Source: Azolla caroliniana
Lineage: Eukaryota; Polypodiophyta
DNA: 64,000 nt
Assembly (NCBI GenBank): GCA_043228905.1
Contig: JBHGNT010000006.1
Span: 14,570,001-14,634,000, forward strand
Reading direction: 5' to 3'
This document shows, piece after piece, positions 53,761 to 64,000 of this stretch (the stretch's first letter is position 1; every line of letters starts with the position of its first letter). Position numbers and translations under genes: made by a program. Under the pieces are notes generated by a model that saw only the letters and a program-made list of their open reading frames with translations, made no database searches and had not been told where the DNA came from.

Positions 53761-54999
53761 ATTTGTAACTATAAAATTGTAACACTAAACTTGTTTTGGA
53801 ATATAAGATTATTTTGTTTGAGTACCATTTCTTTACACTATCTTATTGGTTTGCAAACTTTAAGTGTCTAACATATATTTGTATTGGCTGACTTGCAAAG
53901 TATGTGGTTGTTAAGTATAATTTTTATTGAATAAATGATGATGAACTTATCGATTGTATGACAAATGTTGGTTATAATTGTTTCTTTATTAATATAATTG
54001 AATTTAGCTTTATTCTAGGATTTCTGAGGTCTTTAATCTTGGTTATTTAGTTTCGAGTGTACAGAATAATATTACGTCAACGTTGTTGCTCACTTGATCT
54101 TATATTTAGGTTGTTCATATATGATTGGGATATAATGTTCGTAGAAGTTTTTGGGCATGTGAGGTATATAATATGATATTCACTTGTGAATATGTGTCTA
54201 ATTATACCCAAAAATGCAATTTGCTCATTTAATATAACAAGCTTTATAGGAGTTAGAGAGAAATATAGCATTAAAATTGTGTTTCTAAAATTGTTCAATT
54301 GGATTCAAATTCAACATTATGTAAAATGAAGCATATTACAATGATAGTTGAAAGCATTCTCGTAATCCAAGTGAATGTCTAGCTAAATATGTGTATGAAT
54401 TGAGAAAATATAGGTTAAATTTGAAATCTTGATAATATTAATTGTGTTTTTTATTGATGTCTTTAAAAGTCATGTGTGCATGCATGATACATTCTTGAAG
54501 GTTTGTTAAAAAATTGTAATTCTTGACATCTCATGTATTTATCAATAAATGAATGAGACATATTACATGTTCTAATGACCCGGTGTTTTGTGCATATTTT
54601 AAAAAGCACACCCCACTGAATAAGTGACTTCTTCTAATTATGTGTGTATATTTATATATAATATATCTTAAAGCAAATTGTGAACCTTGCAATTAAGAGA
54701 TACTACTATGTTAAGAGAAAAATTCCATTGACACGTGATACATGACATCGTCAATGTATAAATAAACTAGTCTACAATAACATTCCAATCATACAAGTAA
54801 ATGATAGAGTATAATGTTATCTCCCATATGCCCTAAACGACAGAGGAAACTTTAGGCAACATGTACACATACAAATTATACTTAAGCTCTAAGTTCAATG
54901 AGTGTTACATGAAAATTATAAATAAGCTCAACTTATATATTATGTCAAAATTTAACAATTCATATTGTTCAAATTTCACAATAAGCCATATGCATTCTA
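53761..54999. other. AT-rich spacer between opposed methyltransferase copies
   Basis: About 1.2 kb of AT-rich sequence lies between the two tail-to-tail copies. I find no open frame with family resemblance, no RNA gene and no tandem repeat. Scattered AATAAA-like sequences could be polyadenylation signals. Confidence 0.55.
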
Positions 55000-55800
55000 T
55001 CCAATAATAAGTCTGGTAAAGATGGCTCTTCAATATTAGCTCTTTCATTAGGATTATCCTCAGTCGGTACGCTCAGTTGAATGGTTAGTATGTTCAGACT
55101 CTGTCACATCTTCTAAATCAACAAGGTTCCCTGCTTCTTCATCTATAGGTTCCATAGGTTCTCTAGAAGTCATCTGGAACATCTCAGTTTCATTGATATG
55201 CTTTGCCCCAACTTCTTGGTCTTTGATTAGGACAATCCCAGATATTTTGGATCCTCATTTTGATGAAATTAACCTACTTAGGGTCCTTCTCTAATGCAAC
55301 AGAGTTCCTGAACATCTCTAAAGTGCGTGTTGTAGTAGTACCAAACAGTAGAATGAAAATTGCACATGTAACATCAAACTGAAAAATAGACTATACGTTA
55401 ATCTAAATTGGTGTGATAAGTTTTATATTATATACCCGTGACAGAAAACAAATCTAAACCCCAATCATTAGGGTTTGCAAACAGCTCTATTAGGTGGTTG
55501 ATTAGTCTTTGTGGTTTTTGTTAATGGTTCACCAGGTTCTTATCGCCAGATACATGACATAGCTTCTTTGTTACAACTAGGCACATGATGTAGTTTACAA
55601 CATTTCTTTCTTTGACATGTGTGGGGGGCCTTCTTCTTTGTAATTGCATTGTAGTACCCCACACAAAGATGTTCAACCGTAGCAATAATTCGATCAACCG
55701 GACTATGTGTGATATTAGTTTAATCCTATTAACATCATATGATCGTGTTAAGAATACAGTTTGCAGCATATTAAACAACATTTATAATAGTAAATCAAAT
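55000..55800 (-). pseudogene. N4/N6-type DNA methyltransferase fragment, copy 2
   Basis: On the minus strand, PPTHVKERNVVNYIMCLVV and KKLCHVSGDKNLVNH parallel copy 1. After a TAA the frame goes on QKPQRLINHLIELFANPND then WGLDLFSVTG, with a donor GTATAT. QKP followed by a helix and xLDLFSxTG is the classic N4/N6 methylase C-terminal pattern. After the intron (near 55350) come FGTTTTRTLEMFRNSVALEK and VNFIKMRIQNIWDCPN, with a TAG between. The intron sits at the same codon as in copy 1. The catalytic (D/S)PPY-type motif is not in this fragment. Confidence 0.68.
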
Positions 55801-56079
55801 TAACTTGTATATGTTGATGTCCATGCATGTTCGAGTTCCTCCATGTTAGCAATGACAATTGCTTCATCGTCAGTTCTTGGATCTTCATGTGTACTTTATG
55901 GCTAACAACCAAAGAAATTACGGGTCAATCGCGGTAAGAAAACAAGAAACCAATCAAAGAAGAACCTATGAATAATACTTATTTCTGAAATTAAGTGACC
56001 ATCTCATCCAAGCTAAACTCCTTGGCTACTACTCGTGAAAGTACAGAATTAATAACCTTTCGTCTTTAATGCCTTGTAA
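55801..56079 (-). pseudogene. Linker exons between ParB-like and methyltransferase parts
   Basis: Two short coding-like pieces with splice-like edges: VINSVLSRVVAKEFSLDEMV, ending at a stop near 55998, and HEDPRTDDEAIVIANMEEL then EHAWTSTYT near 55810-55890. They have the same orientation as both neighbours and could join them. No domain is recognisable. Confidence 0.4.
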
Positions 56080-56760
56080 AGACCACCAAGGGAGTAGCTT
56101 CATATCTTCGGGGAGTTCCTCAATAATCAAATCACTTTTACATAATTTTGACTTCATTTCCACCTATGGATCGAGTTTGGCCTTCTTTGACCGTTGTCCT
56201 TTCACCTCTTTCTACTCCCACATGCTAAATATTTTGTCTTGCAATTCCCAAACCTCCCCTGTTCTAAAGGCTAATTGAAACCACGAGCCATATTTCCTCA
56301 ATCCTTTCGACCTTGTGCTTTCATCAACCGCTATACCCACCTCCAATAGACATTGTCGATGCAAATTTGGATGTATCCTGGGACCAAATCTTTGCAATAC
56401 ATTGAGGTGCTCGTAGTGAAAAAATCTTATTCGCTTGATCCAAGACATCTTTTGTCTATAATCATTATCATTAATGTGGTCCCAGGCTAATAACTTGGCC
56501 TCTTCATGTGTAAGACCGGCGTAGACTTTGCATTCTGCATATTTGAAGAATGGGGTCAGAGGATATTCTTTCACGAGTTGTCGTCGGGGTTCAGCCGAAT
56601 GTGATCCTCCAATAGCGTAGTAAGTATAGTCATCAATTGAACTATACTTGAAATTAGCAGTGGTGGGGCATTGGTCAGGATCCATCGTTACCCAGAAAGG
56701 TACCACTAGGGCATGCATATTAATCTTCATTTTACTCTTAAGGTTTTTCACGTTCACAAC
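56080..56760 (-). pseudogene. ParB-like (ParB/sulfiredoxin-fold) domain
   Basis: The minus strand is open at 56212-56757. After PHVVNVKNLKSKMKINMHAL comes YYAIGGSHSAEPRRQLVKEY, then FKYAECKVYAGLTHEEAKLL and AWDHINDNDYRQKMSWIKRI. The GGSHSAEPRRQL block matches the GxHR-type helix start of ParB-like domains, and the order (strand, GxH helix, partner strand, Thr-x-Glu-Glu-Ala helix, Asn) fits. A later part, MKSKLCKSDLIIEELPEDM then LLPWWSLQGIKDE, follows a TAG near 56209. ParB-like domains bind nucleotide or DNA and often precede N4/N6 methylases in phage proteins. The assignment is from pattern only. Confidence 0.5.
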
Positions 56761-57267
56761 ATGTGGCTCTTGAATTTCTAATGGTCATCTCCCTGTCAGA
56801 AGATTTTTTGGCGGCCTTTGAATCGAACTTATAGGCAAATGAAAAAGCTAGCCTTTATGTACCAGTTTTGTCCTTGGAATGTTCTCTCTAATAGCATTTT
56901 GCTCAAACGATAAAATGCATGATGACATTTGGCCTCTTGGAGCAACAACTTCAATTTGTTGCTCCTCCGCGTCTTCCTCCTTTACGAACTCTAGCATCTC
57001 TTGTTTATCTTCATCAGGTTTTGGTCGTTTTTTATACCTTTTATGTTCGAGATTTCACTTATGAGACTTCTTCGGAGGCGTCTCTGCCTCTCTAACCATT
57101 AGCTCCCCAGTAACATAAGGACAAAGAGCAACAATTAGGTTGATGTTCGTTTGTATGTCCTTTTGGAAAATTTTGGGGCTACAACCCTCAGCCACCATGT
57201 TTCCTTCATCAACGAGTACCCGCCTAGTCCCATTCGAGATTATTACATCAAGGACGAGATTAGGCAT
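56761..57267 (-). pseudogene. N-terminal region of the ParB/methyltransferase-like gene
   Basis: ATG at 57267 begins MPNLVLDVIISNGTRRVLV then DEGNMVAEGCSPKIFQ, open to a TGA at 57055. The same frame goes on with basic and acidic stretches (NLEHKRYKKRPKPDED, MLEFVKEEDAEEQQIEVV) to a TAG near 56848. The 5' 75 codons overlap the large inverted repeat and recur on the plus strand at 58158. The VLVDEG stretch could instead be a relic retroviral-type protease. The join to the ParB-like part is inference. Confidence 0.4.
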
Positions 57268-57555
57268 GTTACCGTACGGGATGCATGGGAGATGTAGAGT
57301 GTGATGAGGGAGGGTCGAATGTTATAATGTTGTTCATGTGTATGTGTAAATGTAATTGTGAGTGTGACTTGATGTGTATGTGTACACATGTGTGCATGTG
57401 GACGGATATGAAGAGGTGTGATTGAGTGATTAGTATGAATGGACAAGGGGGCTTGCACCCCTGTGTATCTACCCTTTTGTAACTATTTAACCCCTTATGG
57501 GAATGAAGGAATAGTTCTCTCTCAATCTCTTTCTCTTGTCATCTCTCCCTCTCTC
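57190..57555 (+). repeat. Left arm of large inverted repeat
   Basis: About 366 bases pair with 57843-58233 in opposite orientation, with scattered mismatches and small indels. The arm covers the start of the minus-strand gene and its upstream sequence, with TGTG/CACA runs, CTATTTAACCCC and a CT-rich edge. The loop between arms (57556-57842) has no clear gene. Confidence 0.85.
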
Positions 57556-57842
57556 TGTCCCTTACGTCCACCCCACAATGCTTCTCAACATCTTCCACAT
57601 CCCCATCCCTATCACTACCTTATTATCATCATAATCATCATCCCTAACCCTAAAACCTATAAGAAGGCAAGTCACTATCTTCGTACTCAACATTCCGAAG
57701 TCTACCATATGTGAAGCTCTTGCCTAAATCCATTTTCCCCTTTCCTTTCGACTTTGCAAATATTAGGAGTAACACTCCTTCCTCAACGTAAACCAAACTC
57801 CTAGAATGGCTCCACCCCCCTCCCAAGGGGGTTCAACATAAG

Positions 57843-58233
57843 GGAGAGAGAGAGAGAGAGAGATGACAAGAGAAAGAGATTGAGTGAGAACTATTCATTC
57901 ATTCCTTATTCATTCCCCATAAGGGGTTAAATAGTTACAAAAGGGTAGATACACAGGGGTGCAAGCCCCCTTGTCCATTCATACTAATCACTCACTCACA
58001 CCTCCTCGTATCTATCCACATGCACACATGTGTGCATGTGTACACATACACATCGAGTCACACTCACAATTACACTTATACATTTACACATACATATTAA
58101 CAACATTATAGCATTCGGCCCTCCCTCATCACACTCTACATCTCCCGTACATCCCATATGGTAACACACCTAATCTCGTCCTTGATGTAGTAATCTTGAA
58201 TGGAACTAAATAGATACTCATTGATGAAGGAAA
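57843..58233 (-). repeat. Right arm of large inverted repeat
   Basis: Reverse complement of the left arm. It begins in a GA microsatellite (57843-57862) and ends in a plus-strand coding-like piece (58158-58233) reading PNLVLDVVILNGTK, a stop, then ILIDEGNLV. This makes the two gene starts head-to-head. Beyond 58233 the sequences diverge. Confidence 0.85.
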
Positions 58234-58860
58234 CCTGGTGTCTAATGCAGACCAAACATTGACAGCCAGAGACAACGCTGGAAAGACACGACTGGATGCA
58301 CCAAGCATGGACAACCGCAAAGGCACTACTGAAACGGACCGTAAGGACATGGTTGAACCAGAAAAATAAAAGACACAACCAAACCGGAGAAGCTGGGCCG
58401 CACAGGCACAGACAGAGATGAACGACACGGATGAAAAGCAACCGAAATGGCTAATGAATGATGACAAACAATGTCGGATAATAGAAACGACGAAGTAGCA
58501 GAAGGAAAGGAGCAACAAAGATGATTCATAAGAAACATCAAAAAATGAAAGGAAGAAGAAGAAGTAGAAGATGTGAAAGAAGAAATAGAGCAAGAAGAGA
58601 AGAAGAAGTAGAAACAGAGAGAATGAAGAAGAAGAGAAGAAAGAGAAGCAGCAACGGCAACAGAAGAAGAAGAAGAAAACACATAAGGAGATAGAAAGGC
58701 GGGAGACAAAAAAAGAGATAGAATCAAAGAAGAAGAAAACAATAACACAAAAAGAGGGGGAAAAAGAAAAAACCCTAAGGGCATTGTTGGAATTTTAAAA
58801 AATATATAAAAAATCATGAAGGTAAATATTGTGGTATTACCATGAACATTTAACCAAGGT
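58234..58860. other. Purine-rich low-complexity stretch
   Basis: From about 58480 to 58770 the plus strand is almost all A and G, built on GAAGAAGAA and GAGAAGA. Long frames on the minus strand (58129-58593, 58326-58865) are Ser/Phe/Leu-rich translations of this composition and not genes. 58770-58860 is AT-rich with nothing else recognised. Confidence 0.7.
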
Positions 58861-59622
58861 CCCATGTAACTAGGGTCACATTGACCGTACCTAAATCAGG
58901 GGTCAATCAACTCCCCGTAATTAGGGAAACTCCCCATAACTGATGAGAGCGGGAAAACACCCGCCAGGCTACATGCCTATAAGATGTAACTCCAACTTAA
59001 TGGAATATGGGGTGGATAAATCGATTATTCAGAGCACTTCACATCCTGGTGGAGAAGATGGGCATAGTAGCCCCAACTCCCGACCCCCACAACACACACC
59101 ATGATGCAACACGACAACAACATCGGCAACACAAACTCCATGAGTCCAGAATTCTTGATGCAACAAACTCAAGAACATCAACACTCATCGCCAATCGACC
59201 AACTTGTTCAGGCAATTTCTAGTATTATTTTACAAGTTAACCATACTAACCAAGTCATGTTGTCATTCCTCGCAGCGCGATCCGAGCGACAACAGAATCT
59301 CCTGGAGCCCCGAGTTCACCCAAAACCATTTTCCGGCCTACCATCAGAGGACGTCCTCTCTTGGCTGGATCATTTCGACATGGTGGCCAGTTACCACCAG
59401 TGACCACACCCACGGAAGGCAATGGAAATGAAGACACTCCTCGAGAATATCGCAGCAACATGGCTCGTGCAACAACCCAAGGAGAAACACAATGTCTGGG
59501 AACCTATTACGGGCAGCCATGATTCGGAATTTCAGACATCAAGACTCCCATCAGACAACCCTACAACAACTCGAATCAATCGCCCAACAGCCACGCGAAC
59601 CCATCACCCAGTTCGTGGTTCA
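58861..59622 (+). pseudogene. Gypsy-J: leader and gag fragment
   Basis: From 59101 the plus strand reads MSPEFLMQQTQEHQHS, LVQAISSIILQVNHTNQVML then VHPKPFSGLPSEDVLSWLDH, and past a TGA near 59401 MKTLLENIAATWLVQQP, LRAAMIRNFRHQDSHQ and REPITQFVVHV. This is a Ty3/Gypsy gag pattern unlike those of A, B or D. Upstream, GCCTATAAGATG near 58976 resembles an LTR promoter and may be the LTR/leader end, though no second LTR is in view. Copia-I interrupts it at 59623. Confidence 0.6.
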
Positions 59623-60048
59623 CGTTGAGCGGCAAGCTCAACTAGAGCTGGATCGGCTGAATAAGCCTGAGCCGGCAAGCGAGACGGATCGGTAAGCTGT
59701 GAGCAACCGAGCCAGCAAGCAACAGAGCCGGTGAGCTGGGGAGCCGGTTAGCCAGATCCAATCAGTAACCGGAAGCCTAGTATTAGCGTAGACTACTAGG
59801 CAATTATAATCTCGTAGTAAGTGTCAGATGCTCGTGTGAGCATTGAAGTACGCGGGACTTCTATCAGTCCCACGAGGACTTGTATAAATAATGATACTGA
59901 GCATAGTTGTTTGTATAGAGTGTTTTTATTGTTTTTGAATATAGCCTTGAGGTTTTGCTCTCTCTATCTCTCCCATGTACTCTGTGTATTCCCTACCTTC
60001 TCTGTTTTCTAACGCTTCCGCAAGTAATCCTTTACATGGTATCAGAGC
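59623..60048 (+). repeat. Copia-I 5' LTR and primer-binding site
   Basis: The LTR is 59623-60036 (414 bp). It begins CGTTGAGCGGC where Copia-F has TGTTGAGCGGC, so its first base is mutated, and ends CCTTTACA. TGGTATCAGAGC at 60037-60048 abuts it exactly. The upstream part carries the family's repeated GAGCCGG/CCGG motifs; a TATA box TATAAATAA is near 59882. Confidence 0.9.
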
Positions 60049-60128
60049 GCGAGGGTTGAGAACCTCTGCAACCGACAAACTCTTGAAAGCAAACCCTAAC
60101 AGGTCGTAAAACAACAGATAGAGAAGTG

Positions 60129-61210
60129 ATGGATAGAGGGATGGCTAGCTCGCTCCCTGTGGAGAAACTCGAAAGATCCAACTATGCATCTTGGTCGTAT
60201 AAGATGCACAAGTACCTGCTTGGGCATGGCTACTGGAGTTTCGTCGAAGGAGCCAACGAAACAGCACTTAATGCGACACATAAGGACTTCCTAGTGTGGG
60301 AACAATTGAAAGCAGAGTGATGTACTGCTTCACGTCCAGTGTCGGAGACCAGCTGCTGAGCCACATTCGAGACACCAAGATGCCGAAGGAGGCTTGGGGG
60401 AACCTGAAGAAGGGTTTCGCCGTGAGCACTACAGCACGGAAGCTGCAACTCCGACAGGAGTTGAGCAATGTCCGACAGAAGGACATGTCGGTGGCGGATT
60501 ACACGGCCCGGATCAAAGAGATATGTTACTCACTTGCCTCTATCAACGTTATCGTAGAGGAAGACGAGATGGTACAGGTCTGTCTTGGGGGCCTGGCATC
60601 TAAGTTCAGAGCGTTCCGAACGGCGGTGTGTACAAGGGAGAATACGCCGTCATTTTTCGACTTACAGTTGATGCTCCTTGTAGAGGAGAACCACGACGGT
60701 GCGTCACCTAGCGCACCCACTGACAGCCGGATGTTGTACACGAAGGCGGATCGGTCTCGTGGGCGTGGTGGACGAGGTGGGTCAGCATGCAATGGAGGTG
60801 GCTGGCAAGAGCAAGAACGAAGGCATAGAGAACGTGCCGACAACGGTTCCGGGATTCCCACAGGCAGGGGGAGTCATGGCGACACCGGAAGACGCCAAGA
60901 GAAGTCAGCAATGGAATGCTGGTACTGTGGCAAAAAGGGCCACAGAGAAAGCGAGTGCTGGAGAAAACGAGCCGATTCGGACAAATCCGGATCCGGCAAG
61001 GCCGGAAAGGATGGACGGCAAAGCTCGCACTACGGGAAGGGATCGGGAGGATCCAAGAACGGCAACGAGCCTGCCTTGGTGATGAAGCACGAGGCGAACT
61101 CGATGAAGACCACTTCCAAATCGGAGGAAGTGTGGTATGTTGATTCCGGTGCATCGAACCACATGGCGAGCCACAAAGAGTGGTTCTCCTTTTTGGAGAA
61201 ACCGGATCAA
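60129..61210 (+). pseudogene. Copia-I gag
   Basis: ATG at 60129 starts MDRGMASSLPVEKLERSNY. The first frame ends at 60320 and a second (60296-61216) takes over: SRVMYCFTSSVGDQLLSHIR, EAWGNLKKGFAVSTTARKLQ and a zinc knuckle CWYCGKKGHRESEC (near 60921) with all four ligands. So a frameshift lies between 60296 and 60320. A Gly/Arg/Ser-rich stretch precedes the knuckle. Confidence 0.88.
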
Positions 61211-62613
61211 CCATGAGTAGTCGAAACCGGATCAACCAGGAGTAGTCGAAACCGGAGACGACACTCCTCACCCAATTGTGCACATCGGAGAAGTCCATTT
61301 GAGCCATGTCGGGCAGAAGGGGAAGCTGATGAACGTATTACACGTTCCGATAATAACGAAGAACCTGGTGTCGGTCGGACAGATCGTCGACCAAGGGATG
61401 TAGGTGCGGTTTACGCACCTAAGGTGCTTCATCGAGGAAGAGGGCCATATTATTGCGCAAGGGCGCAGAGACGGGAGGATGTTTATCCTCGACACCAATG
61501 ACGTCGGCACCGCTCTGTTTGCAAAAGGATAGAAGGTCGAATCGGACATCGACCTGTGGCACAAGCGGATAGGCCACGTCAATTACCGGAGGCTTCAAGA
61601 CCTGCAAACGAAACAAGTTGTTTTCGGTTTGTCGAAGTTTAGCGGCCAGAAGGCCCAAGTATGTGAAGCCTGCCAACTCGGGAAGCAACACCGGCTTCCA
61701 TTCCCACCGAATGTAACCAGAGCCATAACAAGCTCGACCTTATCCATTCGGATGTGTGGGGACCGGCACAGAATGTTAGTCTTGGCAGGAGTCGATATTT
61801 CGTCTCCTTCATCGACGACTATATGCGACAGACATGGATCTACCTCATTGAATGGAAGAGTGAAGTCTTCGAGTGTTTCCGGAGTCTCCAAATAATGGTG
61901 GAATGGGAATCGGAGAGGAGGATCAAATGCCTGTGGTCGGATGGTGGAAAAGAGTACTTTCCCGGCCAATTCAACAGTTATCTGCAGCAAAAGGGAATTC
62001 GGCGAGAGTTCTGTTGCAGATACACACCGCAACAGAACGGTGTTGCCGAAAGAAAGAACCGATCGCTTATTGATGCGGCAAGGGCAATGCTAGAGGAGAA
62101 GAGCATGCCCAAATTCTACTGGGTGTAGGAAGTCCGAACAACTGTCTACATCCAAAACCGGATCGGTGACAAGGTGTCAGCCCACAAGCTGTATTTCGGG
62201 CGCAAGCTGAATTTGAGACACCTTAAGATCTTCGGTAGCATTGCATATGTGCATGTACCAGAAGAGAAGCGGATGAAGCTGGATGAAAAATTGGAAAAAT
62301 GCATCCTAATCGGCTATGCTCAAGAGGAGAAGGGTTATAAGTGTTATAACCCCCGAACAAAGTAGGTCTGAGTTAGTCGAGATGTCGAGTTCGATGAATC
62401 GGCATCATGGTACTCCTTACCGGCTCCGACTTCCGAATCCGACCCAATGCCGATGGATGAGGCTAGTGAGCCTGAACCGGCCCAGGTAGAGGATGATGAA
62501 GCGTGGACTCAGGATGAGAGTCCGGAATCGTTCCGGTTGAGCTGGCCAAACGAGAGACTGAGTCAATTTGACTAGTCCGATGAGGAATCGACGAGTAGTA
62601 GAGAGACTCTGTC
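61211..62613 (+). pseudogene. Copia-I protease and integrase
   Basis: Protease VWYVDSGASNHMASHKEW lies near 61132. A stop follows at 61214, beside a tandem duplication of about 25 bases (61202-61250). Then DLWHKRIGHVNYRRLQ and CEACQLGKQHRL (zinc region), FIDDYMRQTWIYL, LWSDGGKEYFPGQF, QQNGVAERKNRSL and FGSIAYVHVPEEKRMKL. Integrase core residues are kept, but stops occur at 61399, 61530, 62126 and 62363. Confidence 0.87.
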
Positions 62614-63990
62614 GTGCACTCCCTGTGCAAGGAACCGAGGCGACAGTTCATGCGCAAAGAGAAGGGGAAGAAGAAAATGCCGGAATTCAAAACCGGCAAC
62701 GATGAGTCAGATCAGTGTGCATCCGACTCTGGCAAGGAGAAAGGCAAATCTTCGGCAACGAAGACCGAACCGGCAAAGAAGGGCCTCAAACCGGGTAAGA
62801 GTGAGTTACGTCGGTCCACCCGCCAGAAGGATCCCGTCAAGCGGTACGGGTACAATGAGTACATGGCGCATCACTATGCGTACATGACTAAGGTGGCGGA
62901 AGTGGGTGAGCCGGAGAGCTACGCAGAAGCGACCAAGGACACCAATTGGCATGCCTCTATGGAGGAAGAAATGCGGGCACTTGATGTCAACAAGACATGG
63001 GACCTGGTTGACCCTCCTTCTCACTGTAAACCGATCGGATGCAAGTGGATATACAAGGTAAAGTACAATGCCGACGGTTTTGTTAACCGGTATAAAGCCT
63101 GGTTAGTGGCGAAGGGATACGCGCAGACCCACGGAATCGACTACGACGAGACCTTCGCTCCAGTAGCGAAGATGACGACGGTTCGTGTGGTGCTGTTGGT
63201 TGCTGTAGCAAGGGGGTGGCATATTCACCAGATGGATGTGAAGAATGCGTTTCTTCAGGGTGATCTTGAAGAAGAAGTTTTTATGACTCAGCCCCCCAGC
63301 TTTCAATCGGAGATGAACAAGTCAGCAGTATGCCGGCTGAAGAAGTCATTGTACGGCCTGAAGCAAGCCCCTCGACCTTGGAATGTGAAGATCACGCACC
63401 GGTTGCGTAAGATGGGGTTTGTGGCCTCCAAATCCGACTCTTCTTTGTTCATCCGGCAAGGCTTAGCCGGCCCGGTATGTATACTGTTGTATGTTGATGA
63501 TCTAGTCATCACCGGACCGGGTGTTCCAGAAATCAACCGCGTCAAGTCCCTGTTGTCGGACGCATTTGAGATGAAGGACTTGGGGGACCTTCATTATTTT
63601 CTTAGGATCGAGGTGATCCGAACCCCTGACTTCATATTACTCTCACAACAACATTACGTCTTGAATATGTTGTACAAGTTCGGCATGACAGAATGCCGAC
63701 CTGTCTCCACACCCTTGGACCGGAACCAGAAGCTCCGTCCCAACTCCGGTATGGCCTGCAACGAGAAATGGTTCCGACAACTTGTCAGAAGCCTTATTTA
63801 CCTTACTATCACACGCCCTGACATAAGCTATCCGGTCGGGATGATAAGTCAGTTCATGCAGAAGCCGACCGTGGAGCACCTTCAGTGCGCACAACGGATA
63901 TTGCGATATGTAAGCGGCACGAAGGACCGGGTATTGTTATACCAGCGAGGTATAATCGAAGAGCTCGTCGGTTGCACGGATGTTGACTAG
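62614..63990 (+). pseudogene. Copia-I reverse transcriptase and start of RNase H
   Basis: Open for 458 codons. It opens with a Lys/Ser-rich linker (TRQKDPVKRYGYNEYMAHHY), then MRALDVNKTWDLVDPP, IDYDETFAPVAKMTTVRVV, QMDVKNAFLQGDLEEEVF, SLYGLKQAPRPWN, YVDDLVIT (near 63490), and TRPDISYPVGMISQFM. A TAG lies at 63988-63990, at the D-x-A-G-D start of RNase H. The uninterrupted DYDETFAP here confirms the target sequence into which H inserted in Copia-F. Overall the gene is a pseudogene because upstream parts are broken. Confidence 0.9.
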
Positions 63991-64000
63991 GCCGGCGATG

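Larger units (their letters stand above)
59623..64000 (+). mobile_element. Copia-I: Ty1/Copia element of the E/F family, runs off the window
   Basis: The 5' LTR, primer site, gag, protease, integrase, RT and the start of RNase H lie in order on the plus strand. Sequence is close to Copia-F throughout. The 3' part and LTR are beyond 64000, so the TSD cannot be checked (the left flank is GTTCA). Frameshifts and stops in gag, protease and integrase make it a dead copy, though RT is open for 458 codons. Confidence 0.9.

Noticed and set aside
53080-57267. Bacterial contamination carrying a ParB/methylase gene
   Set aside because: The copies have spliceosomal-type introns and AT-rich plant-like flanks, and they sit between plant retroelements.
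58129-58865. Ser/Phe-rich minus-strand ORFs
   Set aside because: They come from the GAAGAA-rich stretch and have no domain; low-complexity artefact.

Overview
This window looks like repeat-dominated intergenic DNA from a large nuclear plant genome. It is filled with plant-type Ty1/Copia and Ty3/Gypsy LTR retrotransposons. The Copia elements, and more weakly two Gypsy elements, carry the initiator-Met tRNA primer site TGGTATCAGAGC or a variant. Some genes have spliceosomal introns. I see no ordinary single-copy host gene, tRNA or rRNA. The Sola-like DNA transposon and the ParB-like/N4-N6 methylase sequences would fit a seed-free land plant (moss, lycophyte, fern), but that is inference.

Layout. 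From the left edge to about 52.8 kb the window is one nested stack, solved here from LTR pairs and target-site duplications (TSDs). A minus-strand Copia fragment (E; 578-741 and 51467-52820) is split inside its 3' LTR by a minus-strand chromodomain Gypsy (A; 742-51461, TSD TGTCC). A's integrase is split by a plus-strand Gypsy (B; 1902-40173). B's extra 3' ORF is split twice: by a minus-strand Copia (F; 9703-33179) and by an intact-looking plus-strand Copia (G; 34199-39636, TSD GCGGA, LTRs I read as identical). F is itself split in its reverse transcriptase by a 10.6-kb DNA transposon (H; 12030-22652, TSD CTCA) and in its gag by a young minus-strand Gypsy (D; 25044-32059, TSD CTGGG). A's leader is also split by a minus-strand Copia (C; 46024-50989, TSD TAACA). 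The deepest level is five insertions.

Element H is the most unusual object. It has 25-bp GGGT terminal inverted repeats, a 4-bp TSD and arrays of the palindrome AGCTAATTAGCT. It carries two convergent genes: a plus-strand DDE-type transposase and a minus-strand multi-exon gene. The second gene combines a basic N-terminus, a RING-like zinc cluster, 13-residue repeats and a domain resembling FCP1/NIF phosphatases without the usual first aspartate. Both genes carry lesions.

From 52.9 to 58.2 kb lie broken intron-containing sequences resembling a ParB-like domain followed by a DNA N4/N6 methyltransferase. They are present in two opposite-strand copies and end in a large inverted repeat. From 58.9 kb to the end, a Gypsy gag fragment (J) is interrupted by a third Copia of the E/F family (I, plus strand), which runs off the window.

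Within each retroelement gag, protease, integrase, reverse transcriptase and RNase H occur in the expected family order. Most copies are pseudogenes. G has an unbroken 1337-residue polyprotein, and D has near-identical LTRs.
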